DNA from: Streptomyces cyaneochromogenes
Lineage (GTDB): Bacteria > Actinomycetota > Actinomycetes > Streptomycetales > Streptomycetaceae
Reading direction: 5' to 3'
Assembly: GCF_003963535.1 (NCBI RefSeq)
Contig: NZ_CP034539.1
Span: 310,001 to 374,000, forward strand
Length of the DNA: 64,000 nucleotides
Shown: piece by piece, positions 33,428-40,753 of the stretch
How positions within the stretch are numbered: position 1 is the stretch's first letter
Layout: each line of letters begins with the position of its first letter
The notes under the pieces: generated by a model
Database searches by the model: none
Seen by the model: only the letters and a program-made list of their open reading frames with translations
Told to the model about the DNA's origin: nothing
Position numbers and translations under genes: made by a program

Positions 33428-33982
33428 TCATCGCCCCTTGCGCCAGTGCTCGAAGCGCGGCTTGGGCGTGAACTCCATGATGTACGAGGGGAGTTCCTCG
33501 GCGAGCAGTCTGCGCAGGAACTCGACCATGCCGCAGGGGACGACCTCGCAGGTCTCCGAGCCATGACGGGCGAAGAGCAGGACGGGCCACTTCTCGGGGT
33601 CCGGATCGCTGGTCAGCCAGCACAGTATGTCAGCGTGGGAGGTGTACCCCCAGGCGAGGATGTGCGCCGGGTCCAGGTCGAGACCCTCTTGGTCGGCGCC
33701 CTCCTCCTCCCAGGTCAGACGGGCGTTCCCCGTCTCGTCCTCGAAGTCGTCAGGGGAGTGCTCGTAGGCGCCGGTGGGAAACGGCCCGAGGATTCCGAGC
33801 TCGCCGATCTCCTCCTCCGAGCCGATCCCGCCGACGCCGTACACGGCCATGAAGTCCCTGTAGTCCCGGGGAAATCCGGTCCCCCACCGCGCCTCGGCCG
33901 CCTCCCAGTCGATGTCCTCGCCCGCACCGGGAGGCGGAGGCAGCAGCTGCCGCAGCGCGGTCATCCCCGTTGGTTCTTCCAT
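33428..33982 (-). CDS. SMI1/KNR4 (SUKH) family protein
   Basis: 184 residues: 'WEAAEARWGTGFPRDYRDFM', 'AVYGVGGIGSEEEIGELGIL', 'HILAWGYTSHADILCWLTS' and 'PEKWPVLLFARHGSETCEVV', the SUKH fold commonly used as an immunity protein against polymorphic or secreted toxins. The protein is acidic and soluble. No toxin gene is next to it; transposase fragments and the ~100-bp repeats flank it on both sides, so it may be an orphan immunity gene carried with mobile DNA. GGGCGGGA lies just before the ATG. Confidence 0.85.
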   Translation of the reverse strand: MEEPTGMTALRQLLPPPPGAGEDIDWEAAEARWGTGFPRDYRDFMAVYGVGGIGSEEEIGELGILGPFPTGAYEHSPDDFEDETGNARLTWEEEGADQEGLDLDPAHILAWGYTSHADILCWLTSDPDPEKWPVLLFARHGSETCEVVPCGMVEFLRRLLAEELPSYIMEFTPKPRFEHWRKGR

Positions 33983-34020
33983 GCCGGTCCCGCCCTTCGA
34001 TCGGGTCTGCGAGAGTCTAG

Positions 34021-34125
34021 TGCTCCAGTCGCAGTTCGCTATCGCCGCTGGTCAGGGCCGTGTTCGTGAGCGTATTTGACTGATGTGCCGTCAAGCGACG
34101 GGAGTTCGTGACCTCGGGTGCGGCG
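34021..34125 (+). repeat. ~100-bp repeat, copy 2
   Basis: Second copy of the repeat at 32986, in the same orientation and diverged by roughly a quarter of positions. It precedes an IS701 N-terminal scrap (34165). Together the copies bracket the SUKH gene and the IS701 C-terminal scrap. Confidence 0.6.
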
Positions 34126-34164
34126 AGCCGTTGGCTTGTCGTGCAAGACGATGTGCATCCCGAT

Positions 34165-34248
34165 ACTGGTCCGCGGAACTCGAAGAAGTACTCGTGCGGA
34201 TCGGCCACCGGTTCGGGCGGGTGGATCTGCGGCGGAGGATGTGCGCCT
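34165..34248 (+). pseudogene. IS701-family transposase N-terminal scrap
   Basis: The plus frame reads 'RYWSAELEEVLVRIGHRFGR' then 'VDLRRRMCA' and stops. 'ELEE...RI..RF.RV..RRR' is the opening helix of IS701 transposases. About 28 codons remain. Confidence 0.5.
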
Positions 34249-34259
34249 AGATGCAGGCC

Positions 34260-34560
34260 CTGATCGACCCACCCGGCTGATCGACGGCCTCGTCGATGAT
34301 CCGGGCGGTCAGAACACGTTCCACGTTCAGGCCATCCGCCGTCGCGGGGCCGGTGATCACCTCACGCGGCTCGTCCCGGTTCATCGCTCCGACCAGAAGG
34401 TTGGCCCGGGAGACGGCCACGGCCAGCTCCCGGTGATGGGCACAGCGACCGTAGATATCGCCGCGGACCGCCACCACTACCCGCAGTCGGCTCTCCGGAC
34501 GCCGGGAGGCGAGCAGCAGGTCGAGGCACCGGTCGCGTTCCGTGCGGTCGTGGCTTGTCG
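34260..34560 (-). pseudogene. nSTAND1-type NTPase fragment
   Basis: The minus frame reads ERDRCLDLLLASRRPESRLR, 'VVVAVRGDIYGRCAHHRELA' and 'VSRANLLVGAMNRDEPREVI', then 'GPATADGLNVERVLTARIID'. This matches the sensor region following Walker B in Actinobacterial novel STAND ATPases ('R.VV.VRADFY.RC..H..L...L..A...VGPM..EELR..I..PA'). Walker A and the WD40/TPR effector regions are missing. Its presence suggests that a large signalling or conflict gene once stood here. Confidence 0.7.
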
Positions 34561-34641
34561 TCCGGCTCGAAACGGGCCAACCCCCGGTACGGGGGCTTCC
34601 CGGCGCCGGGCCGTGAGGACACCCGCCATGCATGAGCTCGG

Positions 34642-36102
34642 TCACAGCGCGGCACGCAGGTGGCTGACGGTCACGAAGTGGTAGCCGCGGGCCGTGAGGG
34701 TGCGCAGGATCTCCGGTACGGCCTCCACCGACGTGCGGTGGATGTCATGCAGGAGGACGACGTCGTTGCGGTCGGCCTTCGAGATCACGTACTGGGCGAC
34801 CCGGGAGGCGTCCGGGTACTTCCAGTCCTCGGTGTCCACGTCCCACAGGACCGGGGAGAGGGAGGTGGCCGCCCGCACAGTGCTGTTGATCGCGCCGTAC
34901 GGCGGTCGGAAGAGAGTCGCCTCCTCGCCGGTGGCCGCCTTGATCGCCGTGTCGGTGCGGGCAAGTTGGGAGGCGATCTGGGTGGGGGTGAGGCGAGTGA
35001 GGTCGGGGTGGTTCCAGGAGTGGTTGCCGACCTCGTGGCCGGCCTCGGCCTCGGCGCGGACGAGTTCGGGGTGGGCGGCGACGTTCTGGCCGACGGTGAA
35101 GAAGGTGGCGCGGGCGTTGTACTTCGCCAGGTAGGTCAGCAGGGTCGCGGTGTGCGGGGCTGCCGGGCCGTCGTCGAAGGTGAGGGCGATGCACGTGACC
35201 TTGGCGCAGTCGGTGGTGTCGTCGCCCTCCACCGTGTACGTGGGGACGGGCACGGTGGGGGTGCTGGTGGCGCCGAGGTCAAGCCCGGCGCTGGGACTGA
35301 GGGTCTGCCGCAGGACGCGCTTGCCCAAGTCGGACAGCCAGGGTGCGACGGTCGCCTTGGGGAGGGTCACGGTGTAGCGGCCCCCGGCGGGGACGCCGAC
35401 GGTGCCGCGGTCGAAGTCCACGTCCAGGTCGCCGTCGGAGGTGAAGGACATGTCGTCGAGGTAGGCGGCGCGGTCCGTCGTGTCGTCGAGAACCGTGGGA
35501 TCAGCACCCTCCCTCTTCTCAAGCTTCTTCTGCACCGCCGCGGCGAAGGCGCCCTGAGAGTCGTCCGCGATGAGCCCGCGCGCGGATTCGCCGGTCTTCT
35601 CCTTGCCGTCGTACCAGTACGTCCGTGTGTCCAGGCCGTCGCCGACCGACGGGCCTTGGAACGTCGTCAGCCGTACGCCCAGCACGTCGCCGGACGCCAC
35701 CAGGAACGAGAAGCTGATGTTCAGCTCGGCGGCCGGCGCGCCCTCGGTCCCGGTGGGGAGGCCACCGCAGTGGGTGGCGGGTCCATCGCCCTCCTTGCCG
35801 AGGAAGTCCGCGACGCGTCTCTCCACGGTCCTCTTCATGGCGGCGGTCATCGCGGTCGCGCCGGGGACGTCCGGATAGGCGGTGGCCCATCGGCAGGAGT
35901 GGTCCTCGCTGTTGTCGCTGACGATCCTGATGCCCTTGATCTTGGACAGGTCGACGGTGCCGCCCGTGTCCGTGCCGGCGGAGCGAGCCGGACTGTCACC
36001 GCCTCGGGCCGAGTCGGCCTTGGGCGCGTGGGTCGCGCAGGCGGTTGTCAGGATCAGGATGCCGAACACCAGGAGTGCTGGGGCGAGGGTGTATGTGCGC
36101 AT
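34642..36102 (-). CDS. Polysaccharide deacetylase lipoprotein
   Basis: 486 residues. The N-terminus is a lipoprotein signal (MRTYTLAPALLVFGILILTT then AC), so the protein is probably membrane-anchored outside the cell. Residues about 60-290 form an uncharacterised extracellular domain resembling DUF3298-like sequence. From about 300 comes the NodB deacetylase: 'CIALTFDDGPAAPHTATLLT' with D308 region, 'ARATFFTVGQNVAAHPELVR', 'GHEVGNHSWNHPDLTRL' with the two His metal ligands, 'FRPPYGAINSTVRAA' and 'LLHDIHRTSVEAVPEILRTL'. It removes acetyl groups from a cell-wall or other polysaccharide. A LacI-like palindrome lies about 110 bp upstream. Confidence 0.9.
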   Translation of the reverse strand: MRTYTLAPALLVFGILILTTACATHAPKADSARGGDSPARSAGTDTGGTVDLSKIKGIRIVSDNSEDHSCRWATAYPDVPGATAMTAAMKRTVERRVADFLGKEGDGPATHCGGLPTGTEGAPAAELNISFSFLVASGDVLGVRLTTFQGPSVGDGLDTRTYWYDGKEKTGESARGLIADDSQGAFAAAVQKKLEKREGADPTVLDDTTDRAAYLDDMSFTSDGDLDVDFDRGTVGVPAGGRYTVTLPKATVAPWLSDLGKRVLRQTLSPSAGLDLGATSTPTVPVPTYTVEGDDTTDCAKVTCIALTFDDGPAAPHTATLLTYLAKYNARATFFTVGQNVAAHPELVRAEAEAGHEVGNHSWNHPDLTRLTPTQIASQLARTDTAIKAATGEEATLFRPPYGAINSTVRAATSLSPVLWDVDTEDWKYPDASRVAQYVISKADRNDVVLLHDIHRTSVEAVPEILRTLTARGYHFVTVSHLRAAL

Positions 36103-36210
36103 GGGCGACCTAGGGATGCAGGGGTGCGGACGCAGGGTGGGGACGCAGGGTTCGGCCTGTGGCCGAGACGGTGCGCATGGCCTCGTGTGGGCTCGGGCGG
36201 CGTCGCGCTC

Positions 36211-36224
36211 TTAAAGCGCTTCAA
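36211..36224. promoter_or_regulatory. LacI-type palindrome upstream of the deacetylase
   Basis: TTAAAGCGCTTCAA: a near-perfect 14-bp dyad centred on GCGC, close to the AAAGCGCTTT core bound by LacI-family regulators. It lies about 110 bp upstream of the deacetylase start. A role in carbohydrate-responsive control is inference. Confidence 0.45.
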
Positions 36225-36320
36225 TCGCCTGCCAAGTTATGTACTCGCGCAAATCTCCCGCAATCCCTGCCGCCCCACTTGAGACGACTGTCTCTCCCGC
36301 CGCAGGAGGACGTCCCACGG

Positions 36321-36354
36321 ATTGTTCAGAGCTCCAGCAGGGCTTCTGAACAAT
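36321..36354. repeat. 10-bp perfect inverted repeat
   Basis: ATTGTTCAGA, 14 bases, TCTGAACAAT. The AT-rich arms stand out in GC-rich DNA. It could be a regulator site or an old insertion end. The surrounding 36225-36978 holds no gene I can support; a Thr/Pro-rich plus-strand frame (36470-36766) has poor coding character. Confidence 0.5.
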
Positions 36355-36978
36355 CCGCAAGCACCCAAGACTCTCTTCCAGCCGGTGACGCCTCCCGTCG
36401 CCGGCACCCCACCCCCACCGCAAGCGGCCCCAGGCAATTCCCCCTTGCCTGGGTCCGCTTCGCCCACCGGTGCGTGCCACACGCCTCACCACCGACATCC
36501 CCGTCGCTCTCCTTCGGCCTCCAACGTGGCCGCACACCGACACCAAGCCTGTCACCAAGACCCTCACCTACCGCGACACCGGCACCAAGCAGCCGCTGTC
36601 ATCGCCGAAACCCGGGTCGGCACCAAGGTCCGGTCCCGCGACGCCGGCTTCGGCGCCACGATCACGGCGGCACGCGGCGACCGGCGAGAGCGGCCGTACG
36701 AGCGTCGGGGCCGTGCGCGAGGTGGAATCGTACGACGTGACGCTGCCCGGCCCTTGTCCGGCGTGACCTCCCGTCACCTCCCAGACGGAGGATCCTCGTG
36801 CCCCATCCTCCGCCGGGGCCTGCGTGGCTCGACCAGGTCCATCCCAGCGACCGGCCTCTTCGCGCCGCCGGTCCGCCTCCTCCGGCCGCACCTCGAACCC
36901 GGCCCTCAGTGCTCAGCAGCCTGCCAGGCAAGGCTTACAGCGGCCCGAACGCCACACAGGCAGGTAACCGAGCGGGTG

Positions 36979-38097
36979 TCACACTCCCGGGGCAGCGACA
37001 CCGGCCTGCGACTTGTCGGGCTCCGCCTCCTGCGGCGGGTCGGTGAGCTGCTCGCGCAGGTAGTTCCAGATCACCGCGATCAGTGCGGTGACCGGCACGG
37101 CGAGAAGGCTGCCCACGATGCCGGCCAGACTGCCGCCCAACGTCACCGCCAGCAGAATCACCGCCCCGTGCAGGCCGAGCCCACGGCTCTGGATCATGGG
37201 CTGGAACACGTTGCCCTCAAGTTGCTGCACCACGAGGATGATCCCTAGCACGATCAGCGCGTCCGTCGGACCGTTCGACACCAACGCGATGAGACACGCG
37301 ACGAAACCGGCGAACACCGCGCCCACGATCGGCACGAACGCGGAGACGAAGGTCAGCACCGTCAGCGGGAGCACCAGCGGTACGTCCAGGATCCACAGGC
37401 CAAGGCCGATGAAGACAGCGTCGAGCATGCCGACCAGCGCCTGGGACCGCATGAACGCGCCCAAGGTGTCCCAGGCACGCTCGGCCAGGACCGGAACGTC
37501 GTGGGCGAGCCGGCCGGGCAACTGGCGGGTGAGCCACGGCAGGAATCGCGGGCCGTCCTTGAGGAAGAAGAACATCAGGAAGACCGCCAGGACGGCCGTG
37601 ACCAAGCCGTTGAGCGTGGTGGCCACTCCCGTTGCGACGGTATTGACCAAACTTCCGACGCTGCCCTGGACTCGGGCGGCCGCGCTGTCCAGGGCAGCCG
37701 TGATCTGGTCGTCGCCGATGTTCAGCGGTGGCCCCGCGGCCCACTCGCGCAGCTTCTGGATGCCCTCGACCACACCGTCGGTCAACTCGCCGGACTGGGA
37801 TGCCACCGGAACCGCGATCAGCGCCACGATGCCGAGGATGGCCAGGAGAAACAGCAGGGTCACCAGCAACGCAGCGAGCGCCGAAGGCCACCCACGCCGG
37901 CGCAGCGCACGGGTCAGCGGCCAGGTCAGTGTGGTGAGGAACAGGGCAATGATCACCGGCCACACGACCGACCACATCCGGGCCAGACCCCACAGAGCCG
38001 CCGCGACCGTCACGGACACCAACAACAACTCGACCGATACACGCGCGGACGAGGCAAGCGCGGCGCGGGCTCTCCCGGAACTCAACATGTCAGGCAT
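36979..38097 (-). CDS. AI-2E family transporter (PerM/YdiK-like)
   Basis: 372 residues with eight or so membrane helices, including 'VELLLVSVTVAAALWGLARM', 'LAALLVTLLFLLAILGIVAL', 'FVSAFVPIVGAVFAGFVACL' and 'VILLAVTLGGSLAGIVGSLL'. The signature 'P.IQSRGLGLH..VILLAV' near the end is typical of the AI-2E/PerM family, whose members export small molecules or act as antiporters. The name AI-2E does not prove autoinducer export. It is monocistronic; the start may be residue 1 or 4. Confidence 0.9.
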   Translation of the reverse strand: MPDMLSSGRARAALASSARVSVELLLVSVTVAAALWGLARMWSVVWPVIIALFLTTLTWPLTRALRRRGWPSALAALLVTLLFLLAILGIVALIAVPVASQSGELTDGVVEGIQKLREWAAGPPLNIGDDQITAALDSAAARVQGSVGSLVNTVATGVATTLNGLVTAVLAVFLMFFFLKDGPRFLPWLTRQLPGRLAHDVPVLAERAWDTLGAFMRSQALVGMLDAVFIGLGLWILDVPLVLPLTVLTFVSAFVPIVGAVFAGFVACLIALVSNGPTDALIVLGIILVVQQLEGNVFQPMIQSRGLGLHGAVILLAVTLGGSLAGIVGSLLAVPVTALIAVIWNYLREQLTDPPQEAEPDKSQAGVAAPGV

Positions 38098-38121
38098 GCG
38101 GTCACACTATTGGCACGCCAG

Positions 38122-38244
38122 TCACGCTTCGCCATCGCCGTCACCATCGCCACCGGTCAGGGACGGCTTGCACAGGTGCCGCATGAACGCGAGGTGCTTG
38201 TCCAAGACGTCGGCAACTGTCGTGTCATACCGCCCTGTTCGCAT
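38122..38244 (-). CDS. Possible small protein
   Basis: 40 residues: MRTGRYDTTVADVLDKHLAF, 'MRHLCKPSLTGGDGDGDGEA'. AAGGGGG lies eight bases before the ATG and the composition is coding-like. It sits between the transporter (same strand) and the kinase (opposite strand). It could be a genuine small protein or a fragment; no family is recognised. Confidence 0.4.
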   Translation of the reverse strand: MRTGRYDTTVADVLDKHLAFMRHLCKPSLTGGDGDGDGEA

Positions 38245-38410
38245 AGCGCCGCCCCCTTGCGAAACGTAGGGACGCCCCGCCATGCACTCAAGATATGAAC
38301 TGATATGAATGCATCGCGTGCAGAACAGGCCCGCATGCGTCACGGGCGGTGTACGTCCCCGCATCCACGGTGTACCGCCCCTGCGGCCCGAGCAGCGACC
38401 GGAGAGATTC

Positions 38411-40063
38411 ATGAGACGTCTGGATCCCACCGATCCGTCGGCCATCGGCGGCTACCCCCTGTTGGCGAGACTCGGCGCCGGCGGCATGGGGCAGGTGTTC
38501 CTCTCCCGTACCGCGTCGGGTCGTCCGCTGGCCCTCAAAACCGTACGCACCGAGTTCGGCCAGGACCCCGGGTTCGAGCAGCGGTTCGCCCGCGAGATCG
38601 CCAGTAGCGACCAGGTGCGCTCCCCGTGGACGGTGTCGGTCGTCGATTACAGCCCCGCGGGGCACCGGCCGCAATGGCTGGCGACGGAGTACGTGGCCGC
38701 GCCCTCTCTCGCCGACTGGATCGAGTCGGACGGCCCACTGCCCGAGTCCGCCGTCCTGGCTCTGGCGGCGGAACTCGCCGAGGGGCTGCGGGCCGTGCAC
38801 CGGGCGGGGCTCGCGCACCGCGACGTGGAGCCGTCCAACGTGCTGCTCGCCCGCCGCCATCCGCTGCTCATCGACTTCGGAATCGCCCGAGCCGCGGACG
38901 ACACCCGGCACACCCGTACCGGCGGTGTCATCGGCTCCCCCGGTTACATGGCCCCTGAGCAGGTCACCGCTGGGATATCGGCCGAGCCCGGCGACATCTT
39001 CTCGCTGGGGGCGGTCCTGGTGTACGCCGCCACCGGGACCGGACCCTTCCTGCACCCGGGCGAGGATCCGTCCGCCGCCCAACTGCTCTACCGCATCGCC
39101 CACGAAGCGCCCGTGCTGGACGGCGTTCCGCAGCCGCTCGTGCCCTTGCTGACCGCCTGCCTGGAGAAGTCACCGCAGGACCGACCCACCGCGGACGCGC
39201 TGTTGGAGAGGCTCGAGGCGAAGCCCGGTGTCTGGGCCTCGGTACGGCCGCCGGGCCTGGAGGCGGACATCGCCGCGCGGGAAACCGAGTTGGCGGCGCT
39301 GCTGGAACACTCGGCACACCTCCCCCCGGAGTCACAACCAGCGCCGGACCCGGCACCGCAGGCCGAGTTCGGGCCACCGCCCACGTACGGTTCGCCGATC
39401 GCGTACGGCCCTCCCCCCGCCCTTCCGTCGAGTCCTGCTCCCAACCCTGTGCCCCTCGCCCCGTCCGGGGCCGGTTCCGCGCCCGGTCGGCTTTCGGTGC
39501 GCACGTGGAAGGCCGTCGCGGCCGCGGGCGCGGTGGTGGCGGTGGTGACCGCGGCCGTCGTCACGGCGCTGGCCTGGCCCGACGGCTCTGATGACGCGGC
39601 GGGTGGGAACGGTCGTACGACCCCGCCCGCCTCCGCCTCTCCCTCCCCCACCGCTGCCGGGAATGCCCTGCCGTCGTCCTGGGTGGGCACTTGGAAGGGC
39701 ACAGGCCCCGGCAGCCCCACGAGCGACGGCATCGTCAACGCGCGCACGACCGAGGTGGCCGTGACCGTCACCCTGCACGCTGCGGACCGGGGCGAGATCG
39801 TGGGCAGACAAGTCAGCCACGTGACCGAGGACGGCACAGGCCGGGATCTCGGGTGCACCGAGACGCTGCGTCTGCGGGAGACGCATGGAACGTCCATGGT
39901 CTTCGAGGCGGTCACCAGCGCACCCACGGATCCGTCGGCCGGCGTGCTGTGCGCGCGAGGCAACCTCTACACCCTGGCCAAGACCGGCGCCGACACCCTG
40001 ACCCTGGGGAACGAGGGCAGTCAGACGACAGGGTCGCCCGCCCGGCTGACCCGCTCCTCCTGA
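38411..40063 (+). CDS. Membrane Ser/Thr protein kinase with altered catalytic loop
   Basis: 550 residues. Kinase domain about 10-270: glycine loop 'LARLGAGGMGQVFLS', ATP lysine K43 in 'LALKTVR', catalytic loop HRDVEPSNVLL (D138) and DFG (D155), then 'GSPGYMAPEQV'. The lysine normal in HRD[LI]KPSN is Glu140 here. A Pro-rich linker leads to one membrane helix (about 370-392, 'VVAVVTAAVVTALAWP') and an exported C-terminal domain ('PSSWVGTWKGTGPGSPTSDG', two Cys later). It probably senses something outside and phosphorylates inside proteins, if active. GGAGAG precedes the ATG. Confidence 0.9.
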   Translation: MRRLDPTDPSAIGGYPLLARLGAGGMGQVFLSRTASGRPLALKTVRTEFGQDPGFEQRFAREIASSDQVRSPWTVSVVDYSPAGHRPQWLATEYVAAPSLADWIESDGPLPESAVLALAAELAEGLRAVHRAGLAHRDVEPSNVLLARRHPLLIDFGIARAADDTRHTRTGGVIGSPGYMAPEQVTAGISAEPGDIFSLGAVLVYAATGTGPFLHPGEDPSAAQLLYRIAHEAPVLDGVPQPLVPLLTACLEKSPQDRPTADALLERLEAKPGVWASVRPPGLEADIAARETELAALLEHSAHLPPESQPAPDPAPQAEFGPPPTYGSPIAYGPPPALPSSPAPNPVPLAPSGAGSAPGRLSVRTWKAVAAAGAVVAVVTAAVVTALAWPDGSDDAAGGNGRTTPPASASPSPTAAGNALPSSWVGTWKGTGPGSPTSDGIVNARTTEVAVTVTLHAADRGEIVGRQVSHVTEDGTGRDLGCTETLRLRETHGTSMVFEAVTSAPTDPSAGVLCARGNLYTLAKTGADTLTLGNEGSQTTGSPARLTRSS

Positions 40064-40088
40064 CATCTGACCGGCCGCACGGTCGCCG

Positions 40089-40331
40089 TCATATCCGCCC
40101 CCCCCTCCCGGGCCCTTCTAACACCTCCGACGGAGAACGCCGGAGGCAGAAGGATGGGCGTGCCGCGAGCTGGTCGAGCCACGCCGCCAGCCGTTCCACA
40201 TCGAAAGACTGGACGCGGCCCAGGCATACGGCCACCACCAGCAGCGCGGTCCGCAGAAGGCTGGGCACGAGGAGGGCGTTAGCCCATCGGTCGCCGAGCC
40301 TCGTACCGATCGCGGCAAGGACGGAGTTCAT
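40089..40331 (-). pseudogene. Truncated membrane-protein gene, N-terminal part only
   Basis: Starts MNSVLAAIGTRLGDRWANAL, 'LVPSLLRTALLVVAVCLGRV', 'QSFDVERLAAWLDQLAARPS'. This is the opening of a Streptomyces membrane-protein family in which one helix is followed by 'FD..RL..WL..LA.RP' and more helices. After about 60 residues the sequence becomes unrelated and stops, so most of the protein is missing. Confidence 0.55.
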
Positions 40332-40431
40332 CGATCGATCGGCGGGTAGGCATCGTCCGCCCGTTCGGGTCTAGGGTCGTCATACTTCCCGAACCGTAGC
40401 TGTTCCGGCTGGTCAGCCCGACCAGCCCCTG

Positions 40432-40627
40432 TCAGGCACAAGCTTGCTCAATTGCATCGAGCAGCTCGCTCACCCGCTGCACGTCGGGCTCCGTCTCGCT
40501 CGTGGGCTGCCTGAGCAGGTCGCGGAGCTCAGTTCGGCCTCCTCCATCTCGGATGGTCGCTTGTAACGTCGGCCATCGACTGAGTTGGCCGATAGCCAAC
40601 CACACGCGCGCGCGTCATCGCGTTCAT
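40432..40627 (-). pseudogene. Small gene frameshifted at a (CG)5 tract, divergent from TPR-CHAT
   Basis: A strong ribosome site (GGAGAGGGGGGAC) precedes ATG 40625-40627, which reads MNAMTRAR and then leaves frame at a run of five CG units (about 40606-40615). Restoring one CG would give MNAMTRARVWLAIGQLSRWP, 'TLQATIRDGGGRTELRDLLR', 'QPTSETEPDVQRVSELLDAI', ending EQACA: about 65 residues with coding-like composition. It is divergent from the TPR-CHAT gene. A short GTG-started product of the second frame (57 residues) is also possible. The family is not recognised. Confidence 0.5.
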
Positions 40628-40753
40628 GTCCCCCCTCTCCCCTGGCTTGGCCGATGCCGATCATGCTGCCGGCACGATTCAGTTGAAGCACCTTCGCAAT
40701 CTCAACATCGCCAAGAGAGTAGATCTCTGAACGGCGGAGCATAACTAGAGTCC

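Noticed and set aside
34660..36282. 540-codon plus-strand open frame
   Set aside because: It is the antisense shadow of the polysaccharide deacetylase. The minus frame has the signal peptide and NodB motifs; the plus frame is Gly/Val-rich without a family.
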